Shown here: positions 54,807-62,356 of the stretch, piece after piece | Layout: every line of letters begins with the position of its first letter | Numbering within the stretch: position 1 is the first letter of the stretch | Origin: a virus | Reading direction: 5' to 3' (one strand) | Length of the DNA stretch: 64,000 bases | Virus record (IMG/VR): IMGVR_UViG_3300021425_004041 | Coordinates: 22,116 to 86,115 of that record | Translations under genes and position numbers: made by a program | Notes under the pieces: model-generated | Seen by the model: the letters and a program-made list of their open reading frames with translations, nothing else | Databases searched by the model: none | Told to the model about the DNA's origin: nothing

Positions 54807-55575
54807 TATATTCTGCCATTAATGGTGATAAGCTAATTCTATTTATGTTGTTTGTACGTTTGAATTTATTGTAAATTGGATTAGTTGATGTTGCAAGCCA
54901 AACTGAATCGCTAGGTGTTAAATCTAATTTATCACAAATTTTGTATTGTAAGTTGTTAAGTCGGTCGTATACATAGTTAATATTAAATGTTTTTATAATT
55001 TCTTCAGCTGCATTATGAGCAATATAATTATAATATTTTGCACTGTTTATTAGGTTTTCTAATTTATTATCTTGTGTCCTAGAAAAAAACCATCCTGTTC
55101 TAATGTTTCTAATGCCAAATGATTTACTTAAACTATAAAATACATATTCGATATTATCACTATTTTTTATTTCAATAATTTTGGTACTACCTATATATGC
55201 TAAGTCTAAAGCAACAGGAACATCATTAGGAATGTTTCTATAATTACCATGTATACTACTAGGACAACTTATATAATGGATATATGCATCATGTATTGTA
55301 GCTGTTTTTGGAACCCATTGATAATCGCCGTCGTCTAAAAAAATTTTTCGTTTTTCATTTGACAACCACCAATCTAAGCCTTGTGTGATACCATTCATTG
55401 GATAAACATAAAAATTAGATAAATCTATTATAGGATGTAACCATTGAACTATATTTGTTTTGTACGGAGTTACGTTGTCCAAATCATAAGGTATACGAGA
55501 TATTGTTTTCCGAACCTCGCTAAGAACGTTTGTTCTTACTGCTGTGCTTTGAGCTAGTAATTTATTTACTTGCAT
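54799..55575 (-). CDS. PLP-dependent aminotransferase-like protein (short, fold type I)
   Basis: A 258-residue protein with YPMNGITQGLDWWL (cofactor phosphate-binding region), VALDLAYIGST with the likely pyridine-N Asp124, and YSLSKSFGIRNIRTGWFF with the Schiff-base Lys151 and phosphate-binding Arg. Class I/II aminotransferases are normally near 380-400 residues, so the N-terminal arm and much of the small domain are missing. It may still bind PLP. It overlaps the desaturase gene by 14 bases. Role in the operon could be amino-sugar or amino-acid modification; this is a guess. Confidence 0.66.
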   Translation of the reverse strand: MQVNKLLAQSTAVRTNVLSEVRKTISRIPYDLDNVTPYKTNIVQWLHPIIDLSNFYVYPMNGITQGLDWWLSNEKRKIFLDDGDYQWVPKTATIHDAYIHYISCPSSIHGNYRNIPNDVPVALDLAYIGSTKIIEIKNSDNIEYVFYSLSKSFGIRNIRTGWFFSRTQDNKLENLINSAKYYNYIAHNAAEEIIKTFNINYVYDRLNNLQYKICDKLDLTPSDSVWLATSTNPIYNKFKRTNNINRISLSPLMAEYNE

Positions 55576-56140
55576 TTATGTGATGAGTATGATGGTCTCC
55601 TTCAAAAGGAGCAATAAAATTTAACCAAAAACAATTCTTTGCAGTGCCAGTGGAGGTATGGCCCCACAAATTTAATGCACCAAAACCTATGTATGATAAT
55701 AGAGAAATTAAAGATAAAATTATTATCGAATCAATTCCAAATAATAAAAATAGAATGAAAGCATTTACAGCATATAATAGATAGATATTTTTGTGAACAA
55801 ATACAATGTATTGATTTTTTATTACATCTTTTATAAATTTTCTAGGAATGTTTTTTACTTTCCAAAGACTGAATAAAATTACATACCATTTTAAATATTT
55901 TCTACTATGAGGATCTTTTGGAGTGTCTGAATAGGTATGATGCATTCTGTGAACACCAACCCAAGTCAAGGGAGATTTACATCCGCAGAGCATGCCACAG
56001 TATAAAATTAAAATTTCGTGGAATACACTAGTTGTAAATGTTTGATGGGCATAAAAGCGATGATAACCAAAGGTAATACCAATTGTAGAAGTAATAAAAT
56101 ATAAAAGATATGACAGTAATGTTAGACTTAATACATCCAT
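55562..56140 (-). CDS. Fatty-acid desaturase-like protein (short)
   Basis: A 192-residue membrane protein with the three His boxes of acyl-CoA/acyl-lipid delta-9-type desaturases: HRFYAH (27-32), HRMHH (64-68) and DHHTHH (182-187). Hydrophobic segments at about 4-25 and 115-150 are consistent with membrane insertion. The chain ends five residues after the last box, so it is much shorter than typical desaturases (over 250 residues). It would introduce a double bond into host membrane lipids, or modify another acyl chain. It follows the fibre gene by 9 bases. Confidence 0.76.
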   Translation of the reverse strand: MDVLSLTLLSYLLYFITSTIGITFGYHRFYAHQTFTTSVFHEILILYCGMLCGCKSPLTWVGVHRMHHTYSDTPKDPHSRKYLKWYVILFSLWKVKNIPRKFIKDVIKNQYIVFVHKNIYLLYAVNAFILFLLFGIDSIIILSLISLLSYIGFGALNLWGHTSTGTAKNCFWLNFIAPFEGDHHTHHINASK

Positions 56141-56149
56141 TATATTTTT

Positions 56150-57733
56150 TTATGATAGATTTACCCATCCGCTACCATCATACCCTTGGAATTTTGGCAC
56201 AGCAGGAGAGCCACCTTGAGATCCATCATCAAGAAGAAAAATTATCATTCCTGCAGCAGGAGAAGTAATATCTGCATCTCTTGCAGTGCTGTCAGCATAA
56301 GTACCTAAGTTAACAGGCCCACCAAATGCAGCGTCACCGTCTACAGTTAATCTAGCAGTAGCAACGTCTGTTCCTATTGATAAGGACCCGTCTTCTTGTA
56401 TGTAAACTCTAGCTGTTGCAGGAAAATTTTGTAGCGGTCCTCGACAGAAAAATTTAAATCCATCTGTTCCGCCTTTGATAAAAGCATCTGTTATATCTTC
56501 TCCATTAAGATCTGATCGGGTGAAATCTAATCTGCCATGGTCGTTACCAGTACCTGACAGATCTAGATCAGAGCGGTCATAATTCAATTGGAATCTAGTT
56601 TGTCCTTGTCCTCTTACTCTAATGTACCAAAAACCGTTTACTCCGGTTGAATCTACTATTTCTAAATTTTTAGTCGGAACAGCGATAAGTTGAGTGTTTA
56701 AAGAGTCTGATGTTACAATATTGGCAGTTACATTACCAGTTAAGTCACCATTAACAGTCCCGAACACGTCTCCAAATAAGTCACCAGTAACATTCCCTGA
56801 CACGTTTCCAGTCAAGTCACCAGTAACATCCCCGAACACGTCTCCAGTAACATTTCCGATCACGTCTCCAGTAACATCACCTTGTATATCAATATAACCT
56901 ATTCTTGTTACGTGATCAATCAACACACTAGAATCTGTACCTATTAGGCTTGCTTCTATTGTCAATGCTTCTATGAAAGGAGTGTGTATTGTGGTATTTA
57001 CCTCTAAGGTGTCTACAGTAGTATTTGTTGCAGTTAAAGTATTAATAGTTGCAGTGTCAGAGATCGTTATGGTACTCAAAGTTAAGACATTTGGAACTAC
57101 AGGTCCAGGAATCCATTTGTTTGTTGAGCTGTCCCATTTTAATACATCTCCAGGATATATAGTGCCAGGATAAGAAATATCCTTTAAATCCTCAATAGAA
57201 TTATTGCCTAAATATACATTTTCGCTAGTTCTGCTAACTAAGACTTGACCATTGACACCTTGTATAGATGCTGTAATACTGTTTGTTGGTATCCAAGTAC
57301 TTGAGGATGCTGAATACCTAAGTACATCATTGTTAGCTGGATTCTCTGCATCTACATCAGGAAGATCAGAAAGCACATTATTATCTAGCACTATTTTGCT
57401 ATTTGCTCCGTCAACTAATGGCTGAGAATCGTCGCCAAAAATACTACCCGTTACATCTGTTATAATGTTTGGAATGGTAAGTGTTCCTGTAGCTGAAATA
57501 TCTCCGTTAATGTTAATATTACCAAAACCTACAATATCTTGTCCATTTAGGTCTATATCGGCACCTAGTTGTGGAGATGTGTCATTTATTAGATCTGAAA
57601 CGCTAACACCACCTGCAGTAACTCCGTCACCTATATATAATCTTTTTGTATCAGTTGAGTACACTAGCTCACCTTCTACGAAAACTATTCCAATGCGCTC
57701 TAAATCTGTTCCTCTACGTATTCTTAACGCCAT
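56150..57733 (-). CDS. Fibre-like structural protein with Mtd_N-type N-terminus and GDVTG repeats
   Basis: The 527-residue protein begins MALRIRRGTDLERIGIVFVE, followed by GELVYSTDTKRLYIGDG, matching the N-terminal domain of major tropism determinant-like fibres (Mtd_N). Residues about 100-270 are beta-rich; about 285-340 is a run of four-residue turns (GDVTG, GNVTG, GDLFG). The C-terminus has a GxWYIRVRGQGQTRFQ-like strand and LTVDGDAAFGGPVN, then SPAAGMIIFLLDDG. TTAGGAGTTATAAGAC before the ATG is a good ribosome-binding site, and a late-type promoter box lies upstream. A receptor-binding or accessory fibre role is inferred. Confidence 0.75.
   Translation of the reverse strand: MALRIRRGTDLERIGIVFVEGELVYSTDTKRLYIGDGVTAGGVSVSDLINDTSPQLGADIDLNGQDIVGFGNININGDISATGTLTIPNIITDVTGSIFGDDSQPLVDGANSKIVLDNNVLSDLPDVDAENPANNDVLRYSASSSTWIPTNSITASIQGVNGQVLVSRTSENVYLGNNSIEDLKDISYPGTIYPGDVLKWDSSTNKWIPGPVVPNVLTLSTITISDTATINTLTATNTTVDTLEVNTTIHTPFIEALTIEASLIGTDSSVLIDHVTRIGYIDIQGDVTGDVIGNVTGDVFGDVTGDLTGNVSGNVTGDLFGDVFGTVNGDLTGNVTANIVTSDSLNTQLIAVPTKNLEIVDSTGVNGFWYIRVRGQGQTRFQLNYDRSDLDLSGTGNDHGRLDFTRSDLNGEDITDAFIKGGTDGFKFFCRGPLQNFPATARVYIQEDGSLSIGTDVATARLTVDGDAAFGGPVNLGTYADSTARDADITSPAAGMIIFLLDDGSQGGSPAVPKFQGYDGSGWVNLS
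56722..56880 (-). repeat. Tandem 12-base degenerate repeat encoding GDVT/GNVT units
   Basis: Inside the fibre gene, about a dozen imperfect 12-base units of the form ACGTCTCCAGTA (plus strand) encode Gly-Asp/Asn-Val/Leu-Thr/Phe. The units differ at few positions, so the array can expand or contract by replication slippage and change shaft length. Confidence 0.7.
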
Positions 57734-57765
57734 GTCTTATAACTCCTAATATTCCTTGCTTTATA

Positions 57766-57773
57766 TATTTATA
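57766..57773 (-). promoter_or_regulatory. T4-type late promoter box TATAAATA
   Basis: On the minus strand TATAAATA is exact and stands in the 47-base gap before the fibre gene, 33 bases from its ATG. It is flanked by further TA-rich sequence. It would drive the fibre gene and, through overlaps, the desaturase-to-sulfotransferase genes. Confidence 0.55.
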
Positions 57774-57780
57774 TAAAATC

Positions 57781-58065
57781 CTATTTTCTTTTTTTTAGAA
57801 AAGTAGTAGTTTTTTTTTGGATATCTTTTTTAATTTTTTTTGTGTCTAATCTAAAATCAATATCTTGGATAGTGTCTTCGTATTCTTCAAAAAGCTTATA
57901 TAATGATTCTTCTATATTTGTGTTATCATTATTTAGTTTACTTTTTTTTACATCTATATCCCAAATTTTATTATCGTTAAATGTTATTCTAACAGAATGC
58001 AAATATTTAATAGGTATAGTTGTAAGTTCTAAATTCTTAAAAATTTCAACCCATTGATCATCCAT
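57781..58065 (-). CDS. Hypothetical protein, 94 aa
   Basis: Not recognised. It is highly charged with a KKIKKDIQKKTTTFLKKRK basic tail and a short beta-rich N-terminal part (VRITFNDNKIWDIDVKKS). The basic end could bind nucleic acid or a structural partner. It lies one base after the gene at 58067 and precedes the late-type promoter, probably ending the upstream operon. Confidence 0.55.
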   Translation of the reverse strand: MDDQWVEIFKNLELTTIPIKYLHSVRITFNDNKIWDIDVKKSKLNNDNTNIEESLYKLFEEYEDTIQDIDFRLDTKKIKKDIQKKTTTFLKKRK

Positions 58066-58066
58066 T

Positions 58067-58672
58067 TTAAGACTCTAGAATTTTTTTTACTGTTTTCTTT
58101 TTAGTTGGGTGTAGTTTTTCAGCCTCTTCTCTTAATCTTTTTGCTTCTTTAAACATTGTATCAGCTTGTGATCTATAGTTTGCAGCTAATGCTTCGTCAG
58201 TTAGTGCCTCATTATCAGTTGTAGGTAAATTATCCTGTATGTCTATTGATTTAGAATTGGCTTTTTTTGATTGAGTAGGTTCTTGATTATCTTCTGTTAG
58301 TGCTAAATCGTCTATAGTAACACCTTTTTGCTCTGCAATTAGTTTGTTTAATTCATCTAAAGATATTGAGTTGTTGGTATCAGGAGTCATTTCTACTTCA
58401 CTTGTTTTGACTTTGATCATTTTTCCAGTAGTATGAAATCTAGCAAGCATGTTGCTACCATCAGATAATGTACCTCTTGCCATTACTTGGGCAAATTCAT
58501 ATGAATTTTGCCCAGCATTTGATTCTACTAGTTTTATTAAACTGTCGTGATCTGCTGCTTCTAAATTTTCTGTAGAAACACATACACATGAAGAAGAATC
58601 TCCTGGTAATGTTCGGTACGCAACTATTACTTTCCTTTTAGATTTTTTAAGTCTACCGATGTGTTTAAGCAT
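58067..58672 (-). CDS. Conserved phage hypothetical protein, 201 aa
   Basis: I choose the ATG at 58672, placed 4 bases after GGAGG at the end of the upstream gene, over a start 39 bases further out. The N-terminal half (LKHIGRLKKSKRKVIVAYRT, then CVCVSTENL and AQVMARGTLSDGSNMLARFH) is beta-rich; the C-terminal half is acidic and low in complexity, ending in a basic KKKTVKKILES. Similar two-part proteins occur in marine T4-like phages, function unknown. It overlaps the next gene upstream by 8 bases. Confidence 0.62.
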   Translation of the reverse strand: MLKHIGRLKKSKRKVIVAYRTLPGDSSSCVCVSTENLEAADHDSLIKLVESNAGQNSYEFAQVMARGTLSDGSNMLARFHTTGKMIKVKTSEVEMTPDTNNSISLDELNKLIAEQKGVTIDDLALTEDNQEPTQSKKANSKSIDIQDNLPTTDNEALTDEALAANYRSQADTMFKEAKRLREEAEKLHPTKKKTVKKILES

Positions 58673-58898
58673 TCTGTCCTCCGGCTGCTTGTTGTTGAGC
58701 AGCAACAGCATTTAGGAAAGTTTCTAATTTGTTGTAAACTGTACCAATAGTAGTCATTTCATTTGGTTTAAAAGCTCCTCTGCTACTAGCAACATCGATA
58801 ATTTGCTTCAGCGCATTTAGGTCATTCACAGTTAATTCTACATTTTGATCCTGTTCTGGTGTTTCTGCTTTTTTTTCTTCTACTTGTTTTTCTGACAT
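58665..58898 (-). CDS. Small acidic hypothetical protein, 77 aa
   Basis: The ATG at 58898, preceded by GAAAGGAAATATT, is preferred over an in-frame TTG at 58913. After a charged N-terminus (SEKQVEEKKAETPEQDQNVE) there is one helical unit (NDLNALKQIIDVASSRGAFK, NEMTTIGTVYNKLETFLN) and a Gln/Ala/Gly tail. Conserved in appearance with proteins of marine T4-like phages; function unknown. Its end contains the ribosome-binding site of the next gene. Confidence 0.6.
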   Translation of the reverse strand: MSEKQVEEKKAETPEQDQNVELTVNDLNALKQIIDVASSRGAFKPNEMTTIGTVYNKLETFLNAVAAQQQAAGGQNA

Positions 58899-58929
58899 AA
58901 TATTTCCTTTCAAAAAATGTGTGTTATAT

Positions 58930-59217
58930 TTAATAATATTTTAAATGCGGACAAGCTAATGTGAAATAGGAAAGTTCTTTTGGATCTTCAAATCCTATTT
59001 GTAGGCATTCTTCAATTTTTTTGTTGTTTGTATACATTAATGAATTTGAAACATAGAATCTACCTTTTAAATTATTTAATATCCATCTTGAAATTGTTTC
59101 TTTCAAGTTATATTGTAACGGAATATAGATGTATTCAAAATACGACGGAGCAGTATTCGGTTGCCTTACATTATATATGTTAAGATGATTAGGTCTTTTT
59201 ATTTTAAGCATTGTCAT
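58930..59217 (-). CDS. Hypothetical protein, 95 aa
   Basis: Not recognised. It is a basic, beta-rich protein (SYFEYIYIPLQYNLKETISRW) with no known motif. It starts inside the last codons of the VWA gene (14-base overlap); ATG at 59217 and 59211 are both possible. Its location in the VWA/MoxR operon suggests coregulation but does not show a function. Confidence 0.5.
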   Translation of the reverse strand: MTMLKIKRPNHLNIYNVRQPNTAPSYFEYIYIPLQYNLKETISRWILNNLKGRFYVSNSLMYTNNKKIEECLQIGFEDPKELSYFTLACPHLKYY

Positions 59218-60487
59218 AATGTGTTGTTAATCCAAATGGTGCTTGAAAATTTTTGTCATGATAATCGTGTATCATAAAGATTGTATCACAGTAATCCTCG
59301 TCGCCCCAACTATCCCAAGGATAGCCATCTGTAAACATAATGAATTTCTTAGGCTCAATGTCATTCTGTTTCATATATTCCCAATTACACATAAAATCTG
59401 TACCACCGCCACCTTTTGGTTCGTATGTATTTACATCATCACCGTTATCTGATGAAAAATCTTGTTCATTATAAACTTGTGTGTCAAAGCACCAAACTTT
59501 AATTTTATAATCTTTGTATTGTTGCATAATACCTTGTAGCTCGCTGAGCATGTCTCGTGCTTGATCTCCACTAATAGAGCCGCTCATGTCAAGTGCAACA
59601 CATACATCAATTGTGTCTTCGAAATTCATGCCTGGTAATACTGCACCTGTATGCCAACCTTTTCTACTTGGACGAGCAAAAGTATAATCATTTCTAATTG
59701 TAGACTGGATTTGGGTTTGGATGATCTCACGCCAGTTCATTTTAGGCTCAGTAAGTTCCTTTATCATTCGTGCAATTTCTCCCGGAACATTACCTGCACC
59801 TGCAGCTTGTGCAGCCTGCAACATGCCTTCTTTTACTTCGTCTTTGATTGCTTTGATCTCTTCTGCTGTTAGTTTGCGTGGTCTGCCATTTTCAGTATCG
59901 CCATCTCCTGTTCCGGATCCTTGATCATTTTGCTCACCGCCGTCTGACCAGTCCATATGTTCGTCAAGTAAATCTCCTAGCTCTTTAATAAATTCTTCGC
60001 CTTGGGCATCTGCTTGTTTTTTCAATTCGTCATAGACTTCTTCGCTGGTCCATCCATCATATTTGTAGTCTTGGAAAATAGGAATTTGTGTGACTTTTTC
60101 TCCAATTCGTTCACGTAATAATAGATTGTTTACAAGATAGTCACAGGCAACGTTGTACAACATAGGATTTCGATCATCTCTGCGACTCATGTGATCATAT
60201 ACACAATGGAGGATTTCGTGTGCAATTACAAATTCGATTTGTTTTTCTGTAAGCTCGTTAAAGAATTGTGTATTGTAGTAAAGATGTCTGCCGTCTGTTG
60301 CAGCAGTAGGACACCACGCATCGCAGGATTTGATTTTAAGACGAGTTGCCATATTGCCGAAAAATGGATGTCTTAGCAGAAGACCTACACGAGCAACAAT
60401 AATTTTGTCTTCGACCTCCTTGCTCATTTTAGCAAGTTCTTCTGGAGATAAGTCTTTTGGTTTGAATTCTTCAGTGTCAACAGTCAT
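59204..60487 (-). CDS. VWA-domain metallopeptidase-like protein (DUF2201/CoxE type)
   Basis: The 427-residue protein has a zinc-peptidase-like HEILH at residues 90-94 in EFVIAHEILHCVYDHM, an acidic Gly/Asp/Gln-rich linker (about 170-205), and a C-terminal VWA domain with MIDAS motif DMSGS at 300-304, then GGGGTDF and FTDGYPW. This is the known DUF2201-VWA arrangement, usually paired with a MoxR ATPase, here encoded directly upstream (60578-61657). MoxR/VWA pairs act as chaperone-like metal- or cofactor-insertion or remodelling systems. Whether HEILH is proteolytic is unknown. CATAGGAGACTTT gives a strong ribosome-binding site. Confidence 0.82.
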   Translation of the reverse strand: MTVDTEEFKPKDLSPEELAKMSKEVEDKIIVARVGLLLRHPFFGNMATRLKIKSCDAWCPTAATDGRHLYYNTQFFNELTEKQIEFVIAHEILHCVYDHMSRRDDRNPMLYNVACDYLVNNLLLRERIGEKVTQIPIFQDYKYDGWTSEEVYDELKKQADAQGEEFIKELGDLLDEHMDWSDGGEQNDQGSGTGDGDTENGRPRKLTAEEIKAIKDEVKEGMLQAAQAAGAGNVPGEIARMIKELTEPKMNWREIIQTQIQSTIRNDYTFARPSRKGWHTGAVLPGMNFEDTIDVCVALDMSGSISGDQARDMLSELQGIMQQYKDYKIKVWCFDTQVYNEQDFSSDNGDDVNTYEPKGGGGTDFMCNWEYMKQNDIEPKKFIMFTDGYPWDSWGDEDYCDTIFMIHDYHDKNFQAPFGLTTHYDNA

Positions 60488-60516
60488 AAAGTCTCCTATG
60501 TTTTAAGTATACTTAT

Positions 60517-60545
60517 ATTATATGAGAATGCGAGCAGGAAGTCAA
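60517..60545 (-). promoter_or_regulatory. Sigma70-type promoter for the VWA gene
   Basis: On the minus strand TTGACT (60540-60545) and TATAAT (60517-60522) are separated by 17 bases, near the bacterial consensus. The site lies 30 bases before the VWA ATG and just after the MoxR terminator, so the host polymerase could read this operon early. Confidence 0.8.
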
Positions 60546-60547
60546 GG

Positions 60548-60570
60548 AAAAAAGGGCGCATGTGGCGCCC
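60548..60570 (-). terminator. Rho-independent terminator after the MoxR gene
   Basis: Minus-strand GGGCGC / GCGCCC (60565-60570 and 60554-60559) forms a 6-bp GC-only stem with a 5-base CACAT loop, followed by six T (60548-60553). It starts 8 bases after the MoxR stop. It is an unusually GC-rich element in this AT-rich genome. Confidence 0.85.
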
Positions 60571-60577
60571 GGCAGGA

Positions 60578-61657
60578 TTAAGCTTGTTGAGCTTTTGTAA
60601 TGTAACGTCCGAAACGCTCGTGGAATTCGTCAAAGCATTCAATTTCGTCCGGATCGATTGGAAGCTGATATTGTGTAAGTGCAAGCTTCACGCCCATAAC
60701 AACAAGTTCAGTTTCAAAATTATCCATCATAAAACGTAAAAACTTGTCAACTTTAGAATCGAATTTCTTGTCACCTTTGTCGCATGCTTCTTTTAGTTCG
60801 TAGCATAGTGAAACAGTAAGTGAGTACATTGCAGAGACTTCTTTAGACTTGATTTCTTTGATCTTGCCTTCGAGGATGTCAGTTGGGTTAGGCATGCTTG
60901 CAGCAACTTTGCGATGTGCAACAAATTTAATTGCAAGACCCTCGCCGACACAACCTGATACAAGATCAGTTGTAGTTTCGTCGTCGAGATTATCTTCGAG
61001 CAATTCACTCACAAAACTCCAACTGCGAGGTGTAGCAAACGAACGATTAGGACTCTTAGGATCAAAATCATACAAATCACGCTTGGCAAACTGAAGGAAG
61101 CCTACAACGTCTTTGTGGATTTTGTTGTCAACAGCCCAATTAAACCAGTCGTCGAAGCTGACAGCAAGTTCCAAGTGAACAAAACGATTAGCAAGCGGAG
61201 CAGGCATGCGATAAGTAACACCCTTGTCAGTTTCTCTGTTACCTGCAGCCACAATATAAACGTTGTCTGGCAGTTCGTAAGCGCCTACACGTCGATTAAG
61301 GATAAGTTGATATGCAGCAGCCTGTACAGCAGGTGCAGCAGAATTCATCTCATCTAAGAACAAGATAATAGCCTTGTGTTGTGAAGCCATAGCAGCGTCG
61401 GGCAATTCAACTGGAGGAGCCCAACTCATCTTGTTGTCTTCTGCAGAGTAATAAGGAATGCCTTTGATGTCAGTAGGCTCCCACAAGCTCAATCGAACAT
61501 CAATGACGTGAGCATCAAGTGCATCGCCAATCTGATGCACAATGTCACTCTTGCCAATGCCTGGAGGCCCCCAAATGAATACTGGACGCTTCTTAGTGAT
61601 AGCATGTGAAATACGTGACTTGGCTTTGTTTGGGGAAAGTGTACGTGCAGTATCCAT
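60578..61657 (-). CDS. MoxR-type AAA+ ATPase
   Basis: The 359-residue protein has Walker A GPPGIGKS at 30-37, Walker B ILFLDEMN at about 98-105, sensor-1-like YIVAAGNRETD near 140, and an ANRFVHLELAVSFDDW region with the arginine-finger position. Order and spacing fit the MoxR subfamily, which partners with VWA proteins. Codon use and GC look somewhat richer than in the plus-strand island. GGAGATACTAA precedes the ATG. It has its own promoter and terminator, so it can be expressed independently of the VWA gene. Confidence 0.85.
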   Translation of the reverse strand: MDTARTLSPNKAKSRISHAITKKRPVFIWGPPGIGKSDIVHQIGDALDAHVIDVRLSLWEPTDIKGIPYYSAEDNKMSWAPPVELPDAAMASQHKAIILFLDEMNSAAPAVQAAAYQLILNRRVGAYELPDNVYIVAAGNRETDKGVTYRMPAPLANRFVHLELAVSFDDWFNWAVDNKIHKDVVGFLQFAKRDLYDFDPKSPNRSFATPRSWSFVSELLEDNLDDETTTDLVSGCVGEGLAIKFVAHRKVAASMPNPTDILEGKIKEIKSKEVSAMYSLTVSLCYELKEACDKGDKKFDSKVDKFLRFMMDNFETELVVMGVKLALTQYQLPIDPDEIECFDEFHERFGRYITKAQQA

Positions 61658-61685
61658 TTAGTATCTCCTGGTAGTGTTGAAATGC

Positions 61686-61705
61686 GTTGCGCTCTGTTAC
61701 GCAAC
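61686..61705 (-). other. Hairpin in the 5' leader of the MoxR transcript
   Basis: GTTGCG / CGCAAC form a perfect 6-bp inverted repeat with an 8-base loop. It lies between the putative -10 box and the ribosome-binding site, so it would be in the first bases of the mRNA. It could stabilise the transcript or serve as an operator. It is not followed by a T-run, so it is not a terminator. Confidence 0.55.
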
Positions 61706-61713
61706 ATAATAAT

Positions 61714-61741
61714 AGTATAGCAGGTGTGCAGAAAAGGTCAA
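61714..61741 (-). promoter_or_regulatory. Sigma70-type promoter for the MoxR gene
   Basis: Minus-strand TTGACC (61736-61741) and TATACT (61714-61719) are separated by 16 bases. The -35 box overlaps the stop codon of the upstream gene. It lies about 57 bases before the MoxR ATG and resembles the promoter of the VWA gene. Confidence 0.7.
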
Positions 61742-61983
61742 GGGTTTTTTTGAGAATTTTTTGCTAAAATTTGATTAACAAGTTCAGTTTCAATGTCCCA
61801 TTGCAAGTCTTCTAGCATTATGTCTAGCTTCTCTAAATTTTCTTTGGCTTGTTTAATTTGTTCGCCTAATTCTCGCTTAAGATCGGAATCGGACATATTT
61901 TTGTATGTCTCTATAGCAGTCTTGAAGGTAGATGGACCATCAGAAAGTTCAGCTAGTATGTCCTGCAACTCTTTATCAGTCAT
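61738..61983 (-). CDS. Small coiled-coil hypothetical protein, 81 aa
   Basis: Not recognised. The sequence is almost wholly helical and acidic, with heptad-like Leu/Ile spacing (ELGEQIKQAKENLEKLDIML and further). No catalytic motif. It overlaps the upstream gene by 8 bases and its stop codon overlaps the MoxR promoter. A small interaction protein is likely. Confidence 0.55.
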   Translation of the reverse strand: MTDKELQDILAELSDGPSTFKTAIETYKNMSDSDLKRELGEQIKQAKENLEKLDIMLEDLQWDIETELVNQILAKNSQKNP

Positions 61984-62356
61984 ATCTACTCATCGCCTTT
62001 GTTAATCCGTATTTTTCTAAATCACCACTAAAAAGATGTAGTTCCATAGATTTCTTTTCATCTGTCACAAAAATACTACTTTGCTCTAGGAAGTAAGGAC
62101 AAGTTATAAATTGATCAAGGAAAATAATAGTTTGTGTGGTCAACTTGAATGTCCTAGGCAACGGTATTTCGTAAAATCTTAAATCTATTTGATTGCTTAG
62201 AAAATTAAATCCTTCTTCGGTTAAACGCAGGCCGCCTTTATCTTTATCTCTAGTATTTTGCCACCATTTTCTTGTGTAAAGTTTTAAGGTTGGAGGAGAT
62301 ATAGCTATATCAGCTTGTTTTAAAAAAATTTTTGTAAATATTTCTTTATTAGTCAT
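61976..62356 (-). CDS. Conserved phage hypothetical protein, 126 aa
   Basis: Function unknown. Segments RKWWQNTRDKDKGGLRLTEE, FLSNQIDLRFYEIPLP and TQTIIFLDQFITCPYFLEQ resemble a small conserved protein of marine T4-like phages that I recall as unnamed. No metal or nucleotide motif. It overlaps the genes on both sides by 8 bases. Confidence 0.58.
   Translation of the reverse strand: MTNKEIFTKIFLKQADIAISPPTLKLYTRKWWQNTRDKDKGGLRLTEEGFNFLSNQIDLRFYEIPLPRTFKLTTQTIIFLDQFITCPYFLEQSSIFVTDEKKSMELHLFSGDLEKYGLTKAMSRYD

Noticed and set aside
56722-56880. Possible CRISPR array because of regular short repeats
   Set aside because: Units are only 12 bases, contiguous, in frame and encode a fibre shaft; there are no spacers and no cas genes.
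56694-57749. Plus-strand frames opposite the Mtd_N fibre gene
   Set aside because: The repeated TSPVT-type translation is just the complement of the GDVTG repeat; no independent evidence.
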